Positions 16,717 to 24,131 of a DNA stretch of 64,000 bases are shown here, piece by piece. The stretch's first letter is position 1. Each line of letters opens with the position of its first letter. The stretch is from Bacteroides cellulosilyticus. GTDB lineage: Bacteria; Bacteroidota; Bacteroidia; Bacteroidales; Bacteroidaceae. Position numbers and translations under genes: made by a program. The notes below the pieces were generated by a model. The model saw nothing but the letters and a program-made list of their open reading frames with translations. It had not been told where the DNA came from and searched no databases. The stretch spans positions 6,510,501-6,574,500 of the forward strand of contig NZ_CP081903.1 of the NCBI RefSeq assembly GCF_020091405.1, in the 5' to 3' direction.

Positions 16717-17916
16717 ACACACCTCCACCCGCACGTAAGCCCGATATCTGCTTTGAGGAGTAACCGGCACCAAGGACAAATAGCCGGAAACAATCCTTCC
16801 ATCCTCCACTACCAATGGATAATCCCTCATGTCCTGTTCATGTTGCGCCCGCAAAGCTTCGGCAGAAGGGAAATTGTCGACATTAAAGATTCCTTTGCTA
16901 CCGGGAGCGACGAAATTATCATAAAGCTGACGGGCAACCATCCCCATAGTCATGCGCACATTAACTTCAACATGTGGATAAATGGCGTACGGATATCCTC
17001 TCTGATCCGGACAGATCATCATATCTATCCCCATAGGACCGGAATAATACCTGCCATAAATTCCTTCTATAACTTTCTGCAAATACTCACGAATGCCCAC
17101 AAATGCTTCCAAAGGGATATACCGTAGAATCCACTGTTCCACTTCCTCATTAGAAACCAACATATTACCACGATAAACACCTTTCTCATCCGTAATAAAA
17201 TGCGAGTAGCCGCTAAACAGTACCTTCCCCCTGCCATTGGAGTAAAATTCCATGGCAAAATCTCCCTCCTTTTTATATATAGGTTCCAGTACAAGAGCTC
17301 CGTATTTCGCTAATTCCCGACGACACCAATCAGCCGTAGATTTCGCCAGCCCGCGGCGACACCAACGTAACCCCTTTCCGCTGCCCGACCACACGGACTT
17401 GAACAGGTAGCCGTCCTTAAAATCATCGACTATATCCGGAACGCGGAATTCCTTGCCCTCCCCTGATATCAGAAAATGGCGTCCACAAGCACATTTGAGG
17501 GTTTTATTCAGTTCAAACGTCAGAGCAAGAGCCATCCCATACGCACGGGAAGAGAGCATACGACACTTGCGCAACTCTGCTTCCGTAGGAAGTTTATGTT
17601 CGGCAATACCGGCTTTCTGCATACGCTTGCGGAAAGCGCGGTTCCATCCCCAAGGTACAATTTGGGATTCCGCATAATCGGGTAATTCCGGTTCAGTGAC
17701 CAATTGCGCGGAAAGAGGAAACAATTGTTTCATTTTCTGCAAATAATCTGCATTATAAGCTGATGGGGCAAGTACCGCACTACCGGGCTGAACATACCAA
17801 ACAGGTAATAAGGCGAGATCCTGAGCCATTCGGCGGGCAGATGCAGGAGCTATATAATTCTCTTCATTACTAGCAAGTGCCATGTCCGTGTCTGAGTTAA
17901 ATACATAGAGTTTCAT
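16714..17916 (-). CDS. ATP-grasp-like protein of unknown substrate
   Basis: A 400-residue cytosolic protein, no signal peptide. Features suggest an ATP-grasp ligase fold: a flexible glycine-rich loop with basic residue (LFKSVWSGSGKGLRW, about 190-205), an acidic strand (LVLEPIYKKEGDFAMEF) and a metal-binding HVEVNVRMTMG near residue 315, matching the E-x-N-x-R signature. The N-terminal domain (MKLYVFNSDTDMALASNE) is conserved-looking but unknown to me. The ligation partner cannot be told. It has its own promoter (17948-17979) and is divergent from the AAA ATPase gene; no obvious pathway neighbours are present. Confidence 0.75.
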   Translation of the reverse strand: MKLYVFNSDTDMALASNEENYIAPASARRMAQDLALLPVWYVQPGSAVLAPSAYNADYLQKMKQLFPLSAQLVTEPELPDYAESQIVPWGWNRAFRKRMQKAGIAEHKLPTEAELRKCRMLSSRAYGMALALTFELNKTLKCACGRHFLISGEGKEFRVPDIVDDFKDGYLFKSVWSGSGKGLRWCRRGLAKSTADWCRRELAKYGALVLEPIYKKEGDFAMEFYSNGRGKVLFSGYSHFITDEKGVYRGNMLVSNEEVEQWILRYIPLEAFVGIREYLQKVIEGIYGRYYSGPMGIDMMICPDQRGYPYAIYPHVEVNVRMTMGMVARQLYDNFVAPGSKGIFNVDNFPSAEALRAQHEQDMRDYPLVVEDGRIVSGYLSLVPVTPQSRYRAYVRVEVC

Positions 17917-17947
17917 AACTATTACAGTTCTTTATTAATTAAGGCCA

Positions 17948-17979
17948 CAAAATTACAGAGAAAAACAAGGCAAAGCAAA
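17948..17979 (-). promoter_or_regulatory. Bacteroides-type promoter for the ATP-grasp gene
   Basis: On the minus strand TTTG (17976-17979), a 20-bp spacer, then TAATTTTG (17948-17955): a full match to TTTG-N19-21-TAnnTTTG. Confidence 0.65.
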
Positions 17980-18022
17980 TATATAAACTTCACTAACAAA
18001 AAAGATATTTTGCCATCTCTAC

Positions 18023-18053
18023 TTTGCAATTCTATAAAAAAGACGTATATTTG
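18023..18053 (+). promoter_or_regulatory. Bacteroides-type promoter for the AAA ATPase gene
   Basis: TTTG (18023-18026), a 19-bp spacer, then TATATTTG (18046-18053). Full consensus match, 26 bp before the ATG. Confidence 0.7.
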
Positions 18054-18079
18054 TCGCCCGATAAACCGAATTTAACAGC

Positions 18080-19258
18080 ATGGAAGCATTCTACCGCACA
18101 CACGCCTATCTTGTTGAGCATACCAATGCCCCCGTTCGCCGTGACCTCATGGATGAGATCAACTGGAACGACCGTCTTATCGGTATTAAAGGAACGCGTG
18201 GTGTAGGCAAAACCACATTTCTGTTGCAATACGCTAAAGAGAAATTCGGCACTGACCGTTCCTGCCTCTTTATCAATATGAACAATTTCTACTTTTCTTA
18301 TTTCAGCATCGTTGATTTCGCTTATGAATTCCAACGCCGCGGCGGAAAAGTATTGCTGATAGACCAGGTATTCAAACATCCGGACTGGAGCAGGGAACTG
18401 AGAATGTGTTACGACCGCTTTCCAAACCTCAAAATCGTGTTTACCGGTTCGTCCGTGATGCGACTGAAAGAGGAAAACCTGGAACTGCGTGATATAGTGA
18501 AGAGTTATAACCTGCGCGGCTTCTCCTTCCGTGAGTATCTGAACCTGCAAACAGGCATGAAGTTCCGTGCTTATACACTGGAAGAAATTTTGAGCAACCA
18601 CGAACAGATTGCCAAAGGCATCCTTTCGAAGGTACGCCCACTGGATTACTTGCAGGACTATCTGCACCACGGTTTCTATCCGTTCTTTCTGGAGAAACGC
18701 AATTTCTCGGAGAATCTGCTGAAGACCATGAATATGATGGTAGAAGTAGACATCCTGCTCATCAAACAGATTGAACTGAAATATCTTTCAAAAATCAAGA
18801 AATTGCTTTATATGCTGGCAGTAGACGGTCCGAAAGCCCCGAACGTAAGCCAGTTGGCAAACGACATACAAACATCCCGTGCCACGGTGATGAACTACAT
18901 CAAATATTTGGCAGATGCACGCCTTATCAATATGGTATATCCGAAGGGAGAAGAATTCCCCAAGAAACCATCGAAGATTATGATGCACAACTCTAACCTG
19001 ATGTACTCCATCTATCCCGTGAAAGTGGAAGAACTAGATGTGCTGGACACTTTCTTCGCAAATTCCTTGTGGAAAGATCACAAGGTGAACAAAGGCGACA
19101 AGAATATGTCGTTCCTGGTGGACGATGTGATGCCTTTCAAGATTTGTCCGGAAGGAATGAAGATTAAGAACAATCCCGGCGTCACCTACGCCCTGCACAA
19201 AGCGGAAATAGGAAGGGGGAATCAGATTCCACTCTGGATGTTCGGCTTTTTATATTGA
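18080..19258 (+). CDS. AAA ATPase of the AAA_14/DUF4143 type
   Basis: A 392-residue cytosolic P-loop protein: Walker A GTRGVGKTT near residue 40, a Walker B-like strand VLLIDQVFKHPDW near 95, sensor-like IVFTGSSVMRL near 120, then a C-terminal DUF4143-like part with a winged-helix segment (NVSQLANDIQTSRATVMNYIKYLADARLI). Most family members have DE at Walker B; here it is DQ, which would weaken hydrolysis if the alignment is right. The biological role of this family is unclear. The gene is 33 bp upstream of the PFOR gene on the same strand, so read-through is possible. Confidence 0.85.
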   Translation: MEAFYRTHAYLVEHTNAPVRRDLMDEINWNDRLIGIKGTRGVGKTTFLLQYAKEKFGTDRSCLFINMNNFYFSYFSIVDFAYEFQRRGGKVLLIDQVFKHPDWSRELRMCYDRFPNLKIVFTGSSVMRLKEENLELRDIVKSYNLRGFSFREYLNLQTGMKFRAYTLEEILSNHEQIAKGILSKVRPLDYLQDYLHHGFYPFFLEKRNFSENLLKTMNMMVEVDILLIKQIELKYLSKIKKLLYMLAVDGPKAPNVSQLANDIQTSRATVMNYIKYLADARLINMVYPKGEEFPKKPSKIMMHNSNLMYSIYPVKVEELDVLDTFFANSLWKDHKVNKGDKNMSFLVDDVMPFKICPEGMKIKNNPGVTYALHKAEIGRGNQIPLWMFGFLY

Positions 19259-19291
19259 GATTTATTCACTTAATAATAATTCAATTTAGTT

Positions 19292-22200
19292 ATGACTAAA
19301 CAGAAGAAATTCATTACTTGTGATGGTAACCAGGCTGCTGCGCATATCTCGTATATGTTCTCTGAAGTAGCTGCTATCTATCCCATCACTCCCTCTTCTA
19401 CGATGGCTGAGTACGTAGACGAATGGGCTGCCGCAGGACGCAAAAACATCTTCGGCGAAACAGTATTGGTACAGGAAATGCAATCGGAAGCCGGTGCTGC
19501 CGGAGCCGTTCACGGTTCATTGCAAGCCGGTGCGTTGACTTCAACGTACACTGCATCTCAAGGTCTGCTGCTGATGATCCCGAATATGTACAAGATTGCC
19601 GGTGAATTCCTGCCTTGCGTATTCCACGTATCAGCCCGTACACTGGCTTCTCACGCTCTGTGTATCTTCGGTGACCACCAGGATGTTATGTCAACCCGTA
19701 TGACAGGTTTCGCTATGTTGGCAGAAGGTTCTGTACAGGAAGTTATGGACCTCTCCGGTGTTGCTCACTTGTCAACTATCAAAGCTCGTGTACCGTTCGT
19801 TAATTTCTTCGACGGCTTCCGTACTTCTCACGAAATCCAGAAGATCGAGATGCTGGAAAATGACGATCTCGCTCCGCTGCTTGACCAGGAAGCTTTGGCT
19901 GAATTCCGTGCCCGCGCATTGAATCCGATGAATCCGGTTGCCCGTGGTATGGCTGAAAACCCCGACCACTTCTTCCAGCACCGTGAATCATGCAACAACT
20001 ACTACGAAGCAGTTCCTGCTATTGTAGAAGAATACATGAATGAAATTTCTAAAATCACAGGACGTAAATACGGCTTGTTCGATTACTATGGTGCTGAAGA
20101 CGCAGAACGCGTAATCATCGCTATGGGTTCTGTAACCGAAGCTGCCCGCGAAGCTATCGACCACTTGATGGCTAATGGCGAAAAGGTAGGTATGGTTGCC
20201 GTACACCTGTATCGTCCATTCTCTGCTAAGCACTTCCTGGCTGCTGTGCCTAAGACTGCTAAGACTATTGCAGTTCTTGACCGTACGAAGGAACCGGGTG
20301 CTAACGGCGAACCGTTGTACCTCGATGTAAAAGACTGCTACTATGGTACAGCCGATGCTCCGGTAATCGTAGGCGGTCGTTACGGTTTGGGTTCTAAGGA
20401 TACCACTCCTGCTCAGATCATTGCCGTATTCAAGAATCTGGCTATGCCGATGCCGAAGAACCACTTCACTATCGGTATCGTAGACGACGTAACCTTCACT
20501 TCACTTCCTCAGGAAGAAGAAATCGCATTGGGCGGCGCAAGCATGTTCGAGGCTAAATTCTACGGACTGGGTGCTGATGGTACAGTAGGTGCTAACAAGA
20601 ACTCTGTGAAAATCATCGGTGACAATACCGACAAACACTGCCAGGCTTACTTCTCTTACGACTCAAAGAAGTCAGGTGGTTTCACTTGTTCTCACTTGCG
20701 TTTCGGTGATACTCCGATCCGTTCTACATACTTGGTAAACACTCCGAACTTTGTGGCTTGCCACGTTCAGGCTTACCTGCACATGTATGATGTAACCCGC
20801 GGTTTGCGCAAGAACGGTACATTCCTGCTGAATACAATCTGGGAAGGCGAAGAACTGGCTAAGAACCTGCCTACCCGCGTGAAGAAGTATTTTGCTAAGA
20901 ACAATATCTCTGTATACTATATCAACGCAACTCAGATTGCACAGGAAATCGGTTTGGGTAACCGTACCAATACAATCCTGCAATCTGCATTCTTCCGTAT
21001 CACAGGTGTAATTCCTGTTGACCTGGCTGTAGAACAGATGAAGAAATTCATCCAGAAGTCTTACGGTAAGAAGGGTGAAGATATCGTAAACAAGAACTAT
21101 GCTGCCGTTGACCGTGGTGGTGAATACAAGCAATTGACTGTTGATCCTGCTTGGGTTAATCTGGCTGACGACGCTAAGACTGAAAACAATGATCCTGCAT
21201 TCATCAACGAAGTAGTTCGTCCGATCAACGCACAAGATGGTGACTTGCTGCCGGTATCTGCATTCAAGGGCATCGAAGACGGTACTTGGTATCAAGGTAC
21301 AGCTAAATACGAAAAACGTGGTGTAGCTGCTTTCGTTCCCGAATGGAATGCTGAAAACTGTATCCAGTGTAACAAGTGTGCTTATGTTTGTCCTCACGCT
21401 TCTATCCGTCCGTTCGTTCTGGATGCTGAAGAGCAGAAGGGTGCAAACTTCGAGATGCTGAAAGCTGTAGGTAAAGTATTCGACGGTATGACATTCCGTA
21501 TCCAGGTTGATGTTCTCGACTGTCTGGGTTGCGGTAACTGTGCCGACATCTGTCCGGGTAATCCGAAGAAGGGTGGCAAAGCCTTGACTATGAAACATCT
21601 GGAAAGCCAGTTGAACCAAGTTCCTAACTGGGATTACTGCGCTGAAAAGGTAGCAAGCAAGCAACATCTGGTTGATGTTAAAGCTAACGTAAAGAACTCT
21701 CAGTTCGCTACTCCGTTGTTTGAATTCTCAGGCGCTTGCTCCGGTTGTGGTGAAACTCCGTATGTGAAGTTGATCACTCAGTTGTTCGGTGACCGCGAAA
21801 TGGTAGCCAATGCAACAGGATGTTCTTCTATCTACTCCGGTTCAGTACCTTCTACTCCTTATACTAAGAACGAAAAAGGTCAAGGTCCTGCTTGGGCAAA
21901 CTCTTTGTTCGAAGACTTCTGTGAGTTTGGTTTGGGTATGGAACTCGCTAATGAAAAGATGCGCGACCGTATCGTGAAACTGTTTAACCAGATTCTGGAA
22001 GGCGAAAATGCTCCTGCTGAAGCTAAGGAAGTATTGAAAGCATGGATTGAAAACATGTACGATGCAGACAAGACTAAAGAACTTGCACCTCAGATCGAGG
22101 CTATCATCGAGCAAGGCATCGCTGCCGGCTGCCCGATCAGCAAGGAACTGAAAGGCTTGACTCAATATTTAGTAAAACGCAGCCAGTGGATCATCGGTGG

Positions 22201-22849
22201 TGACGGTGCTTCTTACGATATCGGTTACGGTGGTCTCGACCATGTAATCGCCAGCGGTAAGGACGTTAACATCCTGGTTCTGGATACTGAGGTTTACTCT
22301 AACACAGGTGGTCAGTCTTCTAAGGCTACTCCGGTGGGTGCTATCGCTAAATTTGCTGCTGCCGGCAAGCGTGTACGTAAGAAAGACCTCGGTTTGATGG
22401 CTACTACTTACGGTTACGTTTACGTAGCTCAGATTGCTATGGGTGCCGACCAGGCTCAGACTCTGAAAGCAATCCGCGAAGCTGAAGCTTATCCCGGACC
22501 GTCACTCATCATCGCTTACGCTCCGTGTATCAACCACGGTCTGAAGCTGGGTATGGGCAAGAGCCAGGCTGAGGAAGAAAAGGCTGTTAAGTGCGGTTAC
22601 TGGCACTTGTGGCGTTACAACCCGGCTTTGGAAGCTGAAGGCAAGAATCCGTTCCAGTTGGATAGCAAAGAACCGGATTGGGCTGGATTCCAGGACTTCC
22701 TGAAGAGCGAGGTTCGTTACTCTTCTGTAATGAAACAATATCCTTCAGAAGCTGCTGAACTGTTCCAAGCTGCCGAAGACAATGCCAAGTGGCGTTATAA
22801 CAGCTACAAGCGTCTGTCCAAAGGAAACTGGGGTGCTGATGCCGAATAA
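19292..22849 (+). CDS. nifJ: Pyruvate:ferredoxin (flavodoxin) oxidoreductase
   Basis: A 1185-residue single-chain PFOR that oxidises pyruvate to acetyl-CoA and CO2 and reduces ferredoxin or flavodoxin, a central step in Bacteroides fermentation. Seen are the N-terminal domain (AAIYPITPSSTMAEYVDEW, VQEMQSEAGAAGAVHG), the two 4Fe-4S ferredoxin motifs CIQCNKCAYVCPH (about 690) and CLGCGNCADICPG (about 743), a further cluster-ligand Cys pair (CSGCGETPY) and the TPP-binding GDGASYDIGYGG with NTGGQ (about 970-1010). Full length for the family. A strong terminator follows. Codon use is that of a highly expressed gene. From memory B. thetaiotaomicron PFOR is BT1747, close to the fructan locus, which would fit this neighbourhood. 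Confidence 0.98.
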   Translation: MTKQKKFITCDGNQAAAHISYMFSEVAAIYPITPSSTMAEYVDEWAAAGRKNIFGETVLVQEMQSEAGAAGAVHGSLQAGALTSTYTASQGLLLMIPNMYKIAGEFLPCVFHVSARTLASHALCIFGDHQDVMSTRMTGFAMLAEGSVQEVMDLSGVAHLSTIKARVPFVNFFDGFRTSHEIQKIEMLENDDLAPLLDQEALAEFRARALNPMNPVARGMAENPDHFFQHRESCNNYYEAVPAIVEEYMNEISKITGRKYGLFDYYGAEDAERVIIAMGSVTEAAREAIDHLMANGEKVGMVAVHLYRPFSAKHFLAAVPKTAKTIAVLDRTKEPGANGEPLYLDVKDCYYGTADAPVIVGGRYGLGSKDTTPAQIIAVFKNLAMPMPKNHFTIGIVDDVTFTSLPQEEEIALGGASMFEAKFYGLGADGTVGANKNSVKIIGDNTDKHCQAYFSYDSKKSGGFTCSHLRFGDTPIRSTYLVNTPNFVACHVQAYLHMYDVTRGLRKNGTFLLNTIWEGEELAKNLPTRVKKYFAKNNISVYYINATQIAQEIGLGNRTNTILQSAFFRITGVIPVDLAVEQMKKFIQKSYGKKGEDIVNKNYAAVDRGGEYKQLTVDPAWVNLADDAKTENNDPAFINEVVRPINAQDGDLLPVSAFKGIEDGTWYQGTAKYEKRGVAAFVPEWNAENCIQCNKCAYVCPHASIRPFVLDAEEQKGANFEMLKAVGKVFDGMTFRIQVDVLDCLGCGNCADICPGNPKKGGKALTMKHLESQLNQVPNWDYCAEKVASKQHLVDVKANVKNSQFATPLFEFSGACSGCGETPYVKLITQLFGDREMVANATGCSSIYSGSVPSTPYTKNEKGQGPAWANSLFEDFCEFGLGMELANEKMRDRIVKLFNQILEGENAPAEAKEVLKAWIENMYDADKTKELAPQIEAIIEQGIAAGCPISKELKGLTQYLVKRSQWIIGGDGASYDIGYGGLDHVIASGKDVNILVLDTEVYSNTGGQSSKATPVGAIAKFAAAGKRVRKKDLGLMATTYGYVYVAQIAMGADQAQTLKAIREAEAYPGPSLIIAYAPCINHGLKLGMGKSQAEEEKAVKCGYWHLWRYNPALEAEGKNPFQLDSKEPDWAGFQDFLKSEVRYSSVMKQYPSEAAELFQAAEDNAKWRYNSYKRLSKGNWGADAE

Positions 22850-22890
22850 TTTCGATTATTTAAATAGTAAATAATAAACTCTGAAAAATG

Positions 22891-22930
22891 AAGGCTGCAC
22901 CGTGAACCGGATGCAGCCTTTATTTGTTTT
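22891..22930 (+). terminator. Rho-independent terminator of nifJ
   Basis: AAGGCTGCA (22891-22899) pairs with TGCAGCCTT (22912-22920), followed by TATTTGTTTT. Confidence 0.85.
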
Positions 22931-22951
22931 CAAACAAAAGCAACGAACATT

Positions 22952-23140
22952 ATGATTGGATTTATTATTTGGATTATAGGCCTGATACTTGCTATCAAAG
23001 CCGTATTGGAGATTATGCAATGGAAGGTAGATGGCGTCAAGAAGCTATTGGTCGCTATTCTTGTATTGCTCACCAGTTGGATCGGACTGATCTTTTATTA
23101 TTTCTGGGGAAGAGACAATTTACCTTCAATGTTGAAATAA
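22952..23140 (+). CDS. Small membrane protein, PLDc_N-like
   Basis: A 62-residue protein with two transmembrane helices (IGFIIWIIGLILAIKAV and LLVAILVLLTSWIGLIFYYF) ending in WGRDNLP. This matches the small PLDc_N-type family (the membrane segment at the N-terminus of cardiolipin synthases), which often occurs as a stand-alone protein of unknown role. It starts about 30 bp after the nifJ terminator and ends at a shared bidirectional hairpin. Confidence 0.75.
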   Translation: MIGFIIWIIGLILAIKAVLEIMQWKVDGVKKLLVAILVLLTSWIGLIFYYFWGRDNLPSMLK

Positions 23141-23158
23141 ACAGATCTATCTGTATAA

Positions 23159-23200
23159 AAAAGAAAATGCCGTACTTAAATTACGGCATTTTCTTTTTTT
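23159..23200. terminator. Bidirectional terminator
   Basis: AAGAAAATGCCGT (23161-23173) pairs with ACGGCATTTTCTT (from 23183), flanked by A- and T-tracts on both sides. It serves the plus-strand small protein and overlaps the last codons of the convergent PfkB gene. Confidence 0.85.
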
Positions 23201-24063
23201 ATTAAGCTATGTACGTCTTCCTCCGTTCCACCGAACGGACCGTAGCTCTGTAGTTTGACGGAACACATGGCAGCGGCAAAACAACCGGCTTCCTGATAAG
23301 ATGCTCCTCTTTTACGCATATACAGATAGCCCGCCATATACGTATCCCCACAACCGGTAGCATCGGCAACATTCTCTACCGGATATGCCGGAATTTCATA
23401 GAATCGTTCATCAACATAAATAAGTGAGCCTTTGTCTCCCAAAGTCAGCAAGACTTCCTTCACTCCCCAGTCCGCCAATTTAACAGCAGCATCATAAGGA
23501 TCTGAGCATTGCGTAAGTACCTCCATTTCGTGTTCATTAGCTTTCAGGATATGGATATATTTCAAGGCTTCTGCCTTTTCAGCCCAGTCCACCGCCAATA
23601 CTTCTTCGTTCTGTACTTCACGCAAATAACCCTGTACATCAAGAGAAAGTAATCCTTTCCCGGCAAGATATTTGATAACATCCAGTGAAAAATCATCCGC
23701 CAGTAAACTACCCAAATGAAAAATCCGGGCATTTACATCCTGCAAACCTTCAATCGTAAAAGGATCAGCCTTAGCAGTAACCCGCTGCTTTCTTTCATTG
23801 GTATCCTCGCCATAAATATTCTCAAAGCAGATGGAATGGATGCTGGGGAGTACTTTCACTTCAATGCCGTCTATCCTCAAATCATCCACCACCGGCATCT
23901 CGCTATCAGCCAAGGCGGTGACAAGTTGGAATCCTTCCGTACTCAGGTGTTTGATGGCATGCGCAAAATAGAAAGAGGTTCCTCCGGGCATGTGCACAGT
24001 TTTCTGCGGAGTAACTACTTTATCCAAAGTAATATATCCGATACAACAAAGATCGTATTTCAT
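23176..24063 (-). CDS. PfkB-family carbohydrate/nucleoside kinase
   Basis: A 295-residue ribokinase-fold kinase. The start MKYDLCCIGYITLDKV at 24063 was chosen over an upstream in-frame option (24129) because the conserved first strand begins there. Motifs: MPGGTSFYFAHAI (substrate lid region), and the PfkB signature 2 DATGCGDTYMAGYLY near residue 240 with the catalytic Asp in GCGD. The substrate is uncertain; this is not the fructokinase of the fructan locus, which lies at 50426. It follows the hybrid sensor gene by 68 bp on the same strand. Confidence 0.85.
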   Translation of the reverse strand: MKYDLCCIGYITLDKVVTPQKTVHMPGGTSFYFAHAIKHLSTEGFQLVTALADSEMPVVDDLRIDGIEVKVLPSIHSICFENIYGEDTNERKQRVTAKADPFTIEGLQDVNARIFHLGSLLADDFSLDVIKYLAGKGLLSLDVQGYLREVQNEEVLAVDWAEKAEALKYIHILKANEHEMEVLTQCSDPYDAAVKLADWGVKEVLLTLGDKGSLIYVDERFYEIPAYPVENVADATGCGDTYMAGYLYMRKRGASYQEAGCFAAAMCSVKLQSYGPFGGTEEDVHSLIKKENAVI

Positions 24064-24131
24064 AAAATATTCAGTTCCATTTTTCAGACTGCAAAAATAG
24101 CCAATAATTATCGTTTCTTCCCCCTGCAACG

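Noticed and set aside
20672..21667. 331-codon minus-strand frame opposite PFOR
   Set aside because: Antisense to the ferredoxin and central domains of a certain gene; no recognisable motif.
23176..24063. Fructokinase of the fructan locus
   Set aside because: The closer match to fructokinase is the 50426-51313 gene beside the transporter; this PfkB protein has a different N-terminal substrate region.
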